In this document: positions 50,791 to 60,100 of the stretch, one piece after another
How positions within the stretch are numbered: the first letter of the stretch is position 1
Layout of the letters: every line of letters starts with the position of its first letter
Source of the DNA: Dyadobacter fermentans
GTDB lineage: Bacteria > Bacteroidota > Bacteroidia > Cytophagales > Spirosomataceae
Assembly: GCF_019924045.1 (NCBI RefSeq)
Contig: NZ_JAHXBN010000017.1
Span: 186,001-250,000 of the forward strand
Length of the DNA stretch: 64,000 bases
Reading direction: 5' to 3'
The notes under the pieces: generated by a model
Seen by the model: only the letters and a program-made list of their open reading frames with translations
What the model was told of the DNA's origin: nothing
Database searches by the model: none
Position numbers and translations under genes: made by a program

Positions 50791-51638
50791 AAACGCTGGT
50801 CGTTGCATTGCTCGGTGCAATGCTGCATTTATCCGTTCAAGCACAGCAAACGCCTATGGAATCCAAAGCAACCGGTTATGCGCCCGTGAACGGGCTGAAA
50901 ATGTATTATGAGGTTTATGGGGATGGCGATATTCCGCTGGTGCTCATTCACGGGGGCGGCTCGACGATCGAGACGACATTCGGCAATATCCTGCCCAGGC
51001 TCGCTGCATTCAGCAAGATTATCGCCGTTGAGTTGCAGGCGCACGGGCGTACGAGCGACCGCGACGCGCCCGAGTCGTTTCAGCAGGATGCGGACGATGT
51101 GGCCGCATTGCTCCGGTATCTGAAAGTGGGAAAAGCAAATGTCCTTGGTTTCAGCGATGGCGGCTGCACGACCATGCAGCTGGCAGGTCGTCATCCTGAA
51201 CTGATCAACAAGATTGTCGTCGTGGCTTCCAACTATACCCGCGCCGGGATGATCGACGGCTTTTTTGAAATGATGGATAATGCTTCGCTGGATAATATGC
51301 CTGCGCCTTTGAAAGAATATTACCTCAAAGTAAATCCCGATCCGAAGGGCCTCCAAACGATGTTCAACAAAGACCGTGAGCGTCGCCGCACCTTCGCCGA
51401 TTGGCCCCAAAGCGACCTCACGCGCATACAAGCGCCCGCATTGATCATGACCGGCGACAAGGATGTGATCAAGACCGAGCATATTGTCGAAATCTCGAAA
51501 CTGATACCGAAGGCGGAGCTCGTGATCCTACCCGGCGTGCATGGCGCATTGCTGGGTGAGATTTGTACGGTGAAGGCCGGTAGCAAGCAGCCGGAAATTA
51601 CCGCGGCGCTGGTAAAGGAGTTTTTGGAAGGACACTAA
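50787..51638 (+). CDS. Secreted alpha/beta hydrolase
   Basis: 283 residues with a signal peptide (LVVALLGAMLHLSVQA) and a standard alpha/beta-hydrolase domain: oxyanion region IHGGGS near residue 53, nucleophile GFSDGG near residue 119, a likely aspartate in MTGDKDVIKTEH near residue 225 and a histidine in PGVHGALL near residue 249. The substrate is unknown. It is coupled to the SRPBCC gene by four overlapping bases, so it belongs to the ArsR-controlled unit. Confidence 0.85.
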   Translation: MKTLVVALLGAMLHLSVQAQQTPMESKATGYAPVNGLKMYYEVYGDGDIPLVLIHGGGSTIETTFGNILPRLAAFSKIIAVELQAHGRTSDRDAPESFQQDADDVAALLRYLKVGKANVLGFSDGGCTTMQLAGRHPELINKIVVVASNYTRAGMIDGFFEMMDNASLDNMPAPLKEYYLKVNPDPKGLQTMFNKDRERRRTFADWPQSDLTRIQAPALIMTGDKDVIKTEHIVEISKLIPKAELVILPGVHGALLGEICTVKAGSKQPEITAALVKEFLEGH

Positions 51639-52543
51639 TCGGCCAGTACTTCCCGGACCTTGGTCCATTTAATTTCCGTATAACGCGCATTATCCAGCGG
51701 TTCCAATTTGGGCAAGCCGCTGAGCATATCGTGCAGGTACTGCATGCCCTGCCAGGGCGGGAATACTTCGTTCCTGGCGGGCGCAATGGTACGCATGACG
51801 CGGATCATGGTCGCCAGAAAGCCCAATCCGCCGATTCTCCATAATCGAAATTCCTTTCCATATGCCTGGCCGGCAGCCCGTTGTAAGTCCCGGATGGTGG
51901 CTACCTCGCCGGCAATGCGCAGGAAGCGTGGTGCTTGTGAGTCCAGAGCGGCAGCGGCGGTAAATGCGGCGGTGTTGGCCATGGTGGTAAAATCCATCGG
52001 CTGGTCGGCTTCGCCCCAGTAGATCACGCGGTTCAGTTTGGGAAGGATCAGGGGCGCCTGATCTTTGAGCAGGTCCGTAAACATGCCATTAAGAATGGAA
52101 GTAGTGTGGATCGGCGTGTTGTCGATGACCGACGCGAATGCGCGGCGGAGGTCGAGGTTACGATTGGAGCCGTTTGGCAGTTTTGTATAATCGATGCAAT
52201 AGTCGGAAGGAATAAAGCGGGGCACGCCCGCATTCAAAGCGGCTTTAAGCAGGTCGGATTGCGCCTCGACGATCACATCCCGCAAACCAGATAACGCCGA
52301 AACGACGCATTGCGCGTTCCGAAGTGCTTCGGTGAGCATCATCGTGTTCTGATAATCGACCGGAATCACAACGGCCCCCGCTTTTTCCAATGGTGCAGTC
52401 TTAGCCAGGGGCGTATCTCTCCGCACGAGTGCCTTCACGTGCGCATGCCTCGCGAGGAGTTCATGGATGATCAGTCTTCCGAGATGCCCCGTCGCACCGG
52501 CTACGACGATCGTTTGTGGTGTAGTGTATTGCTGTCCGATCAT
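51635..52543 (-). CDS. NmrA-like / NAD(P)-binding oxidoreductase
   Basis: 302 residues of the NmrA/isoflavone-reductase-like atypical short-chain dehydrogenase group. The Rossmann nucleotide motif VVAGATGHLGR lies at residues 13-23, and an SALSGLRDVI segment and an FIPSDYCIDY motif occur further on. Members reduce quinones or aromatic compounds or act as redox sensors; the true reaction is unknown. It overlaps the convergent hydrolase by four bases. Confidence 0.82.
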   Translation of the reverse strand: MIGQQYTTPQTIVVAGATGHLGRLIIHELLARHAHVKALVRRDTPLAKTAPLEKAGAVVIPVDYQNTMMLTEALRNAQCVVSALSGLRDVIVEAQSDLLKAALNAGVPRFIPSDYCIDYTKLPNGSNRNLDLRRAFASVIDNTPIHTTSILNGMFTDLLKDQAPLILPKLNRVIYWGEADQPMDFTTMANTAAFTAAAALDSQAPRFLRIAGEVATIRDLQRAAGQAYGKEFRLWRIGGLGFLATMIRVMRTIAPARNEVFPPWQGMQYLHDMLSGLPKLEPLDNARYTEIKWTKVREVLAD

Positions 52544-52611
52544 TGGTGTCTTTTTCTGTAACTATTCCATGGTTAATGCCCGGTTTTAGATGCGGAAACA
52601 ATTATGCCAAT

Positions 52612-52643
52612 TGGAATAAAAAAGGAGAGGCATTGGCCTCTCC
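52612..52643 (-). terminator. Terminator of the small orphan gene
   Basis: GGAGAGGC (52624-52631) pairs with GCCTCTCC (52636-52643) around ATTG. The preceding A-run (52613-52622 region) forms a U-run on the - strand transcript, so it ends the small gene located just upstream on that strand. Confidence 0.8.
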
Positions 52644-52679
52644 GGGGTCGTTCGTCCGTACAAATCGTTTCTAACAGCA

Positions 52680-52919
52680 TCAGGAGATTTCTTTAACCCT
52701 TTCAAAGAAAAACAGCAACTCCTTGAATGAACAAAAGGTGTCGGCAATGCGCGGGTCATAGCCGAGCTCCTTCTGTGCGAGCATGAAGCCGGTGTAAATC
52801 GTCCAAAGATCTTCTGCCCAGGATGCCGGATCACTGGCACTCAATAACAGTTTTACTTCCTGGCCATAAGCCATGCAAATGCGATCTTCCGGGCCAGTGG
52901 AGGTTAATAATGCATTCAT
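52680..52919 (-). CDS. Small orphan protein of unknown function (79 aa)
   Basis: Not recognised. Largely helical with an aromatic, mildly basic C-terminus (CSFKELLFFFERVKEIS). The second half resembles, weakly, the C-terminal half of the 83-residue protein near 18.8 kb, and both have the same layout: short gene, structured leader and terminator. The leader here carries a direct repeat (52923-52940 and 53050-53070) placed 3 and 6 bases before ATG codons. Reality is supported by the downstream terminator. Confidence 0.55.
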   Translation of the reverse strand: MNALLTSTGPEDRICMAYGQEVKLLLSASDPASWAEDLWTIYTGFMLAQKELGYDPRIADTFCSFKELLFFFERVKEIS

Positions 52920-52922
52920 AAT

Positions 52923-53070
52923 TCATTGCGTTTAAAGGTGTTGATAAAAGCCCTGTCTTAGGCGCCTTTATGCACGCAATCCGCATCCGGGGACTTTCGT
53001 CGTATCCGCACCATAACAGGGCATTTCTTGCAAGTTTTTTCATGATTAGTCATTGCGTTTATTAAAGGTG
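52923..53070. repeat. Duplicated leader segment upstream of the small orphan gene
   Basis: TCATTGCGTTTAAAGGTG (52923-52940) and TCATTGCGTTTATTAAAGGTG (53050-53070) are direct repeats about 127 bases apart. On the - strand each lies just before an ATG: one starts the 79-residue gene, the other opens a 70-codon frame (53043-52831) overlapping it. An inverted repeat GCCCTGT/ACAGGGC (7 bp) lies between them. Confidence 0.65.
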
Positions 53071-53208
53071 GCCGCATATTCGAGAGAAATATGGGGCTTC
53101 ACAAGTCAAAAAGCGCATGACTTTTCAATCGGCAATGGCTGATTATCGCATACCTACCTCTTACTTACCAGTCGGGAAAATTGTTTTGTGTGGGACCAAC
53201 GCGCCTTG
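53071..53208. other. Intergenic segment
   Basis: 138 bases between the leader repeat and the acetyltransferase stop. Nothing recognisable; no terminator hairpin found. Confidence 0.4.
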
Positions 53209-53703
53209 CTACAAATCCAGAATGTAATCATGCCGCATCACATCGCCGTCGGGTACTTCGCGGAAAAAGCGGAATTGGTGTTTGGTAAGTACATTAACGG
53301 AAGCGTGGTTTTCGGGTATGACCAGGGCAACGAGTGATTCGACGCTGCCGCATTCGCGGGCGTAGGCAACAAGCCGGCTCGTGATTTCGGACGCGTATCC
53401 TTTGCCCCAGAACTCGGGTAGCAGCGCGTAACCAATCTCTGTGAGACCATCCTCGAAAGGAACGATTTTGCCTAATCCTATATACAAACCAGTAACCTGT
53501 TCGTAAACAGCCACAAAGCCCATATCGCTTTGCTGGTCGTCGGCATGGAGCGATCTTTCAAATCTTTTACGGGCGCCTTCCATGTCCAGCCCGGCACCGC
53601 TGATGTAGAGCATTACATCCTTTTGCGAGACGAGCCGGAAGTAGTCTTCGAAATGGTCGGGAGTGAATTTTTCGTATCGTAAACGTTCTGAATAAAACTG
53701 CAT
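53209..53703 (-). CDS. GNAT-family N-acetyltransferase
   Basis: 164 residues of the RimJ/RimL-like acetyltransferase group: RLRYEKFTPDHFEDYFRLVS near the N-terminus, the acetyl-CoA-binding region YALLPEFWGKGYASEITSRL near residue 99 and NHASVNVLTKHQFRF near residue 138. The acceptor is unknown. The start is the ATG of MQFYSERLRY; an open upstream frame adds 28 residues unlike the family. Confidence 0.87.
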   Translation of the reverse strand: MQFYSERLRYEKFTPDHFEDYFRLVSQKDVMLYISGAGLDMEGARKRFERSLHADDQQSDMGFVAVYEQVTGLYIGLGKIVPFEDGLTEIGYALLPEFWGKGYASEITSRLVAYARECGSVESLVALVIPENHASVNVLTKHQFRFFREVPDGDVMRHDYILDL

Positions 53704-53998
53704 TGTGAAGTGTAAAATAGGATTTTTAAAGGGTACATGGCTTGGGTTGCGTAGTTTCGCTCGCACCCCTGTCACCCTTTCCAACAAAAAGTTGACAGAA
53801 AGAATTTGGTTCTTGGCCGGATTTTCGCATTTGTTGACAATTTTTTGTCATTTATTGGTCTTCGGAGTATCAGAATCGGGCGGGCAGTGGCGGCGCTAAC
53901 CAAATGTATAGCGGGTTGAATGGATGGTTGGAGCGCTGTTTTTTGTTAACTAAATGAGGTCTGTTAATGGCTTCATGAATTCAAAAAGGAAACAGATC
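53704..53998. other. Intergenic segment before the pirin gene
   Basis: About 295 bases between divergent genes. No gene, strong hairpin or consensus promoter was identified with confidence. Confidence 0.4.
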
Positions 53999-54880
53999 AT
54001 GGAAAATCAAGGCATTGTAAGAAATATAATCAGTATCAAAAAGCCGTCAGCCCAACCCGGGTTTCTCGGTCCGGACCATACCGCGCGGGCAGTTGTTTAC
54101 GACGAATTCGCGTATAGCGACCCATTCATTCTCCTCATGGATGATTTTCTGGATAAAAAAGATGACGCTCCGGTAGGAGGGCCGCACCCGCACGCGGGCT
54201 TTGAAACCGTTTCGCTGTTGCTGGAAGGTGAAATCGGCGACGAAACGCACATGATGAAGCAGGGCGATTTCCAAGTGATGACGGCCGGTAGCGGCATCGT
54301 ACATACAGAGACGATCGAAGGCAGATCGCGGATGCGTTTGCTGCAAATGTGGCTGAACCTGCCCAAAGCCGATCGTTGGACGACGCCGAGAGTGCAGGAT
54401 CTCGCATTTGAAAACGCGCCGTCGGCTGAAAAGAATGGCGTGAAAACGGTTTTGTATAGCGGTTCTTTTGCCGGCCTGCATTCACCTGTGAAGAATTACG
54501 TGCCGCTCATTGTGGCCGATATCCGGTTGCAACCCGGTGCGAGCCTCGCCGAATCGTTGTCGGCTTCGTACAATGCTTTTTTGTATGTTATTGAAGGAGA
54601 TGTGGCCGTAGGTGATGACGGGAAGGTTTTGAACATCAACCAGATCGGCTGGCTGAATCGGGGAGCAACCGGTGAGTCAAGTGAATTGGTCGTTGTGGCG
54701 GGCGCGGGAGGCGCACGCGTGGTCTTGTACGCGGGTGAGCCTCAAAACGACAGCATCGTTTCGCACGGCCCATTCATTGCCGACGATCAGGAGGAGATCA
54801 AAGGCCTTTACAGTGACTTCCGCCATGGCAAAATGCGGCACGTTTCGACATTGTCGGACGGACAGCGGTTTAATTACTAA
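53999..54880 (+). CDS. Pirin-family protein
   Basis: 293 residues of the bicupin pirin family. The N-terminal cupin holds the metal-site signature HPHAGFETVSLLLEG (~residues 62-76) and SGIVHTETI (~residues 97-105), which supply histidines and a glutamate for iron binding. The C-terminal cupin follows after ~160. Pirins include quercetin dioxygenase-like enzymes and redox regulators. The start is the ATG of MENQGI preceded by an AAGGA-type ribosome binding site; an in-frame codon 45 bases upstream is less likely. Confidence 0.9.
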   Translation: MENQGIVRNIISIKKPSAQPGFLGPDHTARAVVYDEFAYSDPFILLMDDFLDKKDDAPVGGPHPHAGFETVSLLLEGEIGDETHMMKQGDFQVMTAGSGIVHTETIEGRSRMRLLQMWLNLPKADRWTTPRVQDLAFENAPSAEKNGVKTVLYSGSFAGLHSPVKNYVPLIVADIRLQPGASLAESLSASYNAFLYVIEGDVAVGDDGKVLNINQIGWLNRGATGESSELVVVAGAGGARVVLYAGEPQNDSIVSHGPFIADDQEEIKGLYSDFRHGKMRHVSTLSDGQRFNY

Positions 54881-54949
54881 TCCGTATTCAAGGCGTTTTA
54901 AGAGGCGGTTAATCTTTCTTAATTTACGGCGTATTCAAACCTGACCGTA

Positions 54950-55990
54950 ATGAAAAGAAAAAGATTGACCGCCTTTTTGCTTGTCATCCTGCTCACACCC
55001 GTTTTTGCATTCGGGCAATCGCCGCTCAAAGGATCGGTGGAACGGATTAAAGTACATGGCAAATCGCTGGAAGGGAATCTGGAAGGTAATCCTACCGACC
55101 CCGATGTTTCTATTTACCTGCCGCCGAGCTACAACAAGGAGTCGAAACGGCGGTATCCCGTGGTGTATTTGCTACACGGTTTCACGGACACTGATGCGCA
55201 ATGGTATGGGTTTGTGAAGCATTGGATCAACCTGCCCACCATTGTCGACAAGGTATTTACCGCCGGTCAGGCAGAGGAGATGATCATCGTCACGCCGAAT
55301 GCATTCACGCGCAGCGGCGGCAGTTATTATTCCAACTCGATCACGGCCGGCAACTGGGAGGACTTTGTATCCAAAGAACTTGTTACCTACATCGATCAGC
55401 ATTATCGCACGATTGCCAAAGCTGCAAGCCGGGGCCTGGCCGGGCATTCGATGGGTGGTTACGGAACGATCCGCATCGGCGAGCGCCATCCGGAAATATT
55501 TTCGAGCATTTACCTGCTGAGCCCTTGCTGTCTGGCACCTGGTAACCCGCGTTCGGCCGAGGCGCTGGCCAGAATCGAGGCGGTGAAAACGCCCGAAGAT
55601 ATTGCAAAAGCCGATTTTATGACCAAAGTTGCCCTGGCCTATGCGGCTGCATGGTCGCCGAATCCATTGCGTCCGCCATTCTATGCCGATCCCATCGTCG
55701 AAAATGGGAAGCTAAATACCGCCGCCGAAGTCAAGTGGAACGCCAACATGTCGCTTCCGAGCATCGATCAATACATTACGAATTTAAAACAAATGAAGGG
55801 CATCGGTTTCGACGCCGGAGACCGCGATCAGCCGATTGCCTCCAATATCAAAATCCTGCACCAGGTGCTGGACAACTATAAAATTGAGCATTCCTATGAA
55901 GAATATCAGGGCGATCACATCAACAAAATAGGAGAGCGGATCGAGACGAAGGTGCTGCCGTTCTTTTCGAAGACTCTGGTAACAAAATAA
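54950..55990 (+). CDS. Secreted esterase (CE1/esterase D-like)
   Basis: 346 residues with a signal peptide (LTAFLLVILLTPVFAFG) and an esterase/carbohydrate-esterase 1 hydrolase: VSIYLPPSYN near residue 46, YPVVYLLHGFTD near residue 65, nucleophile GHSMGGYG near residue 165, likely aspartate in GFDAGDRDQP near residue 288 and histidine in GDHINK near the end. Substrates may be feruloylated or acetylated polysaccharides. It converges on the PH-domain gene with 10 bases between the stops. Confidence 0.88.
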   Translation: MKRKRLTAFLLVILLTPVFAFGQSPLKGSVERIKVHGKSLEGNLEGNPTDPDVSIYLPPSYNKESKRRYPVVYLLHGFTDTDAQWYGFVKHWINLPTIVDKVFTAGQAEEMIIVTPNAFTRSGGSYYSNSITAGNWEDFVSKELVTYIDQHYRTIAKAASRGLAGHSMGGYGTIRIGERHPEIFSSIYLLSPCCLAPGNPRSAEALARIEAVKTPEDIAKADFMTKVALAYAAAWSPNPLRPPFYADPIVENGKLNTAAEVKWNANMSLPSIDQYITNLKQMKGIGFDAGDRDQPIASNIKILHQVLDNYKIEHSYEEYQGDHINKIGERIETKVLPFFSKTLVTK

Positions 55991-56000
55991 TCGAAACGGG

Positions 56001-56504
56001 CTAGTTGATCACTGGTGCGACAGAGTTCAATTCGTTCGTGAAAGGGCCGATGTCGTCCGGTGAGAGAAGGATTGTCCTTTTGTTGGCAGTTTTAATTAAC
56101 ACTAAATGGTCGCGGCGTGTGATAAACCAGATCATTTTACCATAAACCGAATTGTAAAAATAGCCGTAATAGCCCCATAATCCTCCAACGCCGAAAGTAC
56201 GGATCGTGAATTGGAGGTCCTTTTTTACAATTACCTGAACCGATTCCAATGCTTCCCTTGCATAACGTACAGTATTGATGGGGCGGTGGATAATTAACTC
56301 ATGCTCCGTAATGGTGTAACCAGTTGGCCGATAAACATATGCAGATCCATAAGTGATGGCCAGAATGGCACTCGTGATGATAAGGCCTGTTTGTTCACCT
56401 CGGGTAAATGTTTGCAATTCATAAACCAGGATTCCTGCGAACAACAAGGTAATCGCAATGGTGATGATTTTAGTTGTCTTATCGAGCGAAGCGGTGTATT
56501 TCAT
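56001..56504 (-). CDS. Membrane-anchored bacterial PH-domain protein
   Basis: 167 residues with two N-terminal hydrophobic helices (about 12-29 and 40-58) and a bacterial PH-domain-like C-terminus (YTITEHELIIHRPINTVRY, VIVKKDLQFTIRTFG, DHLVLIKTANKRTILLSPDD). Function unknown; similar proteins are membrane-associated stress or envelope proteins. It is convergent with the esterase. Confidence 0.75.
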   Translation of the reverse strand: MKYTASLDKTTKIITIAITLLFAGILVYELQTFTRGEQTGLIITSAILAITYGSAYVYRPTGYTITEHELIIHRPINTVRYAREALESVQVIVKKDLQFTIRTFGVGGLWGYYGYFYNSVYGKMIWFITRRDHLVLIKTANKRTILLSPDDIGPFTNELNSVAPVIN

Positions 56505-56580
56505 GGCGGAAAGGTAAGGAATTGATCATGCTTAAATGTAAGCAATTGATTCCAGTAATTCCCTCCATCGATCAGGGATT

Positions 56581-56615
56581 AAAACAGAAGCCAATCATTG
56601 AGCGGCTTCTGTTTT
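56581..56615. terminator. Terminator of the T9SS cargo gene
   Basis: AAAACAGAAGCC (56581-56592) pairs perfectly with GGCTTCTGTTTT (56604-56615), leaving U-runs on either strand. It lies 28 bases after the - strand stop of the T9SS gene. Confidence 0.85.
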
Positions 56616-56643
56616 AACAACCAGGTTAATTTTTAATAAACAG

Positions 56644-57135
56644 CTACTCCACAACCAGTTTCTCCACAGCTCTGGATTCGCCCGACTCGGCTTTCAAAAT
56701 ATAGATGCCTTGCCGAAGTGAAGCGATGTTTAGCGTGAGCTCAGTAGATTCCAAGCTGTTGCTTTGCAGCATATTCCCACTGCGATCGAGTATTTGTATG
56801 GCAACCGGGAATTTCCAGTTCCCTTTCAAATCGATCTGCACCTGTTTGGATGCAGGGTTTGGAAAGACTGTCAGACTCGTAGCCGGTTCGGTGACCTCAT
56901 TTTCGTCTTCTTTCTTCTTGCTTGAATAGACAAATGCCACGACTTTGCCTTTCAGTGTCGGTTTGGTCAGATCCACATTAGCGACGTGCTTGCCCGACGC
57001 GTCGACGGCCGTGAGGAAATCGCCGTGGCGGTTGATGGTCAATGACTTTGTATTGTACCGGATTTGTTGCGCATGGGCCGTCAATGAGGAAACTGTAAGG
57101 ATGCCGGCGCCCAGTAGTAGTTGGGGGATTTTCAT
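56644..57135 (-). CDS. T9SS-exported protein with type A sorting domain
   Basis: 163 residues with an N-terminal signal (LLLGAGILTVSSLTAHA) and a C-terminal type A sorting domain (VFPNPASKQVQIDLKGNW, then the typical GIYILKAESGE beta hairpin), which directs secretion through the Bacteroidota type IX system. The ~55 residues between are short for a passenger and have no recognised function. It is immediately downstream of the 1,056-residue protein gene on the same strand, 25 bases away, so it may be co-transcribed. Confidence 0.85.
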   Translation of the reverse strand: MKIPQLLLGAGILTVSSLTAHAQQIRYNTKSLTINRHGDFLTAVDASGKHVANVDLTKPTLKGKVVAFVYSSKKKEDENEVTEPATSLTVFPNPASKQVQIDLKGNWKFPVAIQILDRSGNMLQSNSLESTELTLNIASLRQGIYILKAESGESRAVEKLVVE

Positions 57136-57160
57136 AACAGGTTAGTTTAGATTTAAATAA

Positions 57161-60100
57161 CTATTTGATATCCAGGATAATATCCGCAAACTGGAACCCT
57201 TCCTTCCATTGATCAAAGCTTGAACCGGGGTTGAAGAGATCGATTGTGATAATGTGGTTCAGGATTATGGCTTGCCCGTTGAGAAAAACAGAAAAGCGCG
57301 GTTGATCGAACGGATAGTACGTATTCGGCGGGAAGATTTTGGCCAATTTCAATCTGAGCTTGTACTTCCCTTGTGGCTTGTTGCTACCCGTTAGAACTAC
57401 TCCCGAATTTTCGGAGTCGACCAGCAACTTTGTGACTTGCATTCCATTCGGATCCAGAAGTGCAAGAACATTACCGTCTGGATCGATAAATTCGAGTCCC
57501 AACTCATAATTGGACGTTCCAATAGAGAACGCATCGGGATCGTTGCGGAAGCCTTTCAATTCGACATTGAAGTTAACAAGCTTTGGCGGTTGGGGCTGGT
57601 TGGAACCGCCTGAACCAACGGCAGAAAAAAACGTGACTGGTAATAATAATGCTGCACAGGAGGACGAATTTTTAACAGTTACAGTATAGTTTTTGCCATT
57701 TGTAAGCGTACCAGCGGGAACAAGCATGAAATTGGCGGTCGTCGGTTTGTCGGTGAATCCTGGCAATGCGTTAATTCCCGCCTCTTTAAGAGTTACTAGA
57801 AACTGGCTGCCGGGAGCAAACGATTCGCTCTTAAACCATTCAACCTTGAAGTCCTTCGTTGGATCGACCTTACCCAGGTCGCCGGGAAAGAAAACGGCCG
57901 GGTGGTCGGGGCAAATAATATAGTTAAATGGCAGTGATAGCCCTGTTTTAGCTCCTAATGGATTAACTGCCAGTACCTTTGCCTGTAAGCCTGTGGCGTC
58001 GAACATCAATGGGTCCTGTACAAAGAAATTTAAAGTTTTTCCCTGCGTAGTGAAAATGGACGCCGGACCGGCAGTTTTTGTAAGATGAAGTTCGAAGTGG
58101 TCAACAGTATTCATGTTAACCGTCCCGCTTTTCCACTCAAAGACATTTCCTGCGAAGCTTTTGAACGGAAAGGTGCTTCCGTCTAGCGGGCCTGTCATCA
58201 CGGGCAGGGCGGCTGTTTCATTTATTTTGATGCGCCAAACGTTGCTACAAACCCCGGAAACTGTACCAGACGCAGTAACTTTTTGTGGTAGCACACGAAC
58301 GAACAATTCGGTTAGATTAGGTAGAATAGGAAATAGCATGGTTGTGCTGGCCAAGTTACCTGCAACAGAAACAGATGAAACGATGTTACTAAAAGCGTTA
58401 TCCTTGGCAATCTGCACTACAAAGTTGGTGGCACCCGCCACGTAATCCCAGTTGACCTGGCGCCCCAGCGTGCTCACTTGTAGAGGAGGATCATTTAGCA
58501 TCTGGCTTTTTGCCTGAATTATCGCCGTCGAAGGCACAACAGCTGTGACGGTCAGCATGTTCGACCAGGCACCATGGTTGTTTTTTAGCTTCAGGAGATC
58601 CAGTCTTTCTGCTCTTACCCGGGCATAGTAGGTTTGGCCGATAGTCAGGGAGGTGTTGATGATACCGGTTTCCATATAGTTGCCGGTATGCAGGCTAATC
58701 CCGTCATAAACCAATGCGCTAAAAGAAGAATCATTTGATACCTGCAACCGGTATCGCTCTGCACCACTGATAGACTTCCAAGTCACTTGACCACTCCAGG
58801 CTTTAACAGAAGTAAAAGTCGTCGCTGGCCAGAACTGCACTTTCTGGTCTTTCAATCCAAATGCATGAGTAGGTCCGAACTTTTGGTATAAGTTGCAAAG
58901 TGGATTGAGTCCTTTACAGAAATTGACCCCGGCCTGGCTGATCTTTGCACGTGCATATACCTTTTTACTGGGATGGAAGTAGCCCGTGGCGGTAGCGGTA
59001 CTCATTAACGTTTGATTCTGGCCTATAACCGTTGAGAAGTTAGTCAATTTCACGGTTTGAACACTATCCGAAAAGTCATATTTGGGCGACATTTGCACCT
59101 CCCATTCCTGGATGAGATTATTGTTCGTCCAGGTCAGATTGAGATCCACAGTAGGCCACGGATTGATGAAGCTCGTAGCATTAGCAGGCGACATCGTAAA
59201 GGCCGGCAGATTATTATCGCAGACACCTACTGCACACCAGGCATTTTGGACGGCGAGGTATTCTGTTGAATTCAATCCGTATAACTGGCCCGCGGTTTCC
59301 AAAGTTTTTATACGGAGAACTGGGTAAGTGAGGTACTTGTTAAGTTTTGGCAACGTTGCCCACAAAATGTCAAAACATTTTTCAACACCAATTCCTGTCA
59401 GATTAGAGTATCCATAACCCAGATCGTTATACGCAGACCCCTGAAAGCCTTCACTTAGCAGGTAACTCCATTTGAATAGTACTCCTCCATTTGGATGTGG
59501 AAGGAAGGCAGGATGGCATTCATTCTTGTAATACTGGCCATTGTAAGTATCTGGGAAAAGAAAGCTCTTGGGATCTGATATGGAAGCTCCGAGGTTTTCC
59601 CACTCCTGATATTCCCAATCGAAATTTTGAGGTGGAATTTGCTTCACTTTGTTTCGAATATATACTCCGAAAAGATCTGCGATCCCTTCTTCCACACTAT
59701 GCGATTCACCACATATATCAGGGTTATAGTTTTGGAAGCCTCTTTTATAACGCATAATGCTGTGCAGGTATTCGTGTGCAATGGTCTCGATCCCATTATT
59801 AAAAGATGTTGCCCCGTTGAAATCTTTAATGAGGAAAAACCAGTCAATTGATCCGTCTGTCACATAGTAAGCAGAGCTGGGGGCCAAGGGGTATTTTTGG
59901 GTATTCCCCATAACGATGTTTATCGGAGCAATACCTGTACCATCCAGTCCTTTCCATCCAAAGCGAGCGTCAATTGCTTTCATAACGCTTTGGAAAGAAT
60001 ATAGCGACTGAGCTCCTTCTAAACTTAAAAAAGGGCTGGCGTTGTCGTTATAGACGTTGTCATATGGAAATTTATCTTCAAAAGTGACCACGCCCGCCTG

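Noticed and set aside
52831..53043. 70-codon - strand frame opened by the second copy of the duplicated leader
   Set aside because: Overlaps the 79-residue gene in another frame and has no domain; kept only as part of the leader observation, as it may be a leader peptide or chance.
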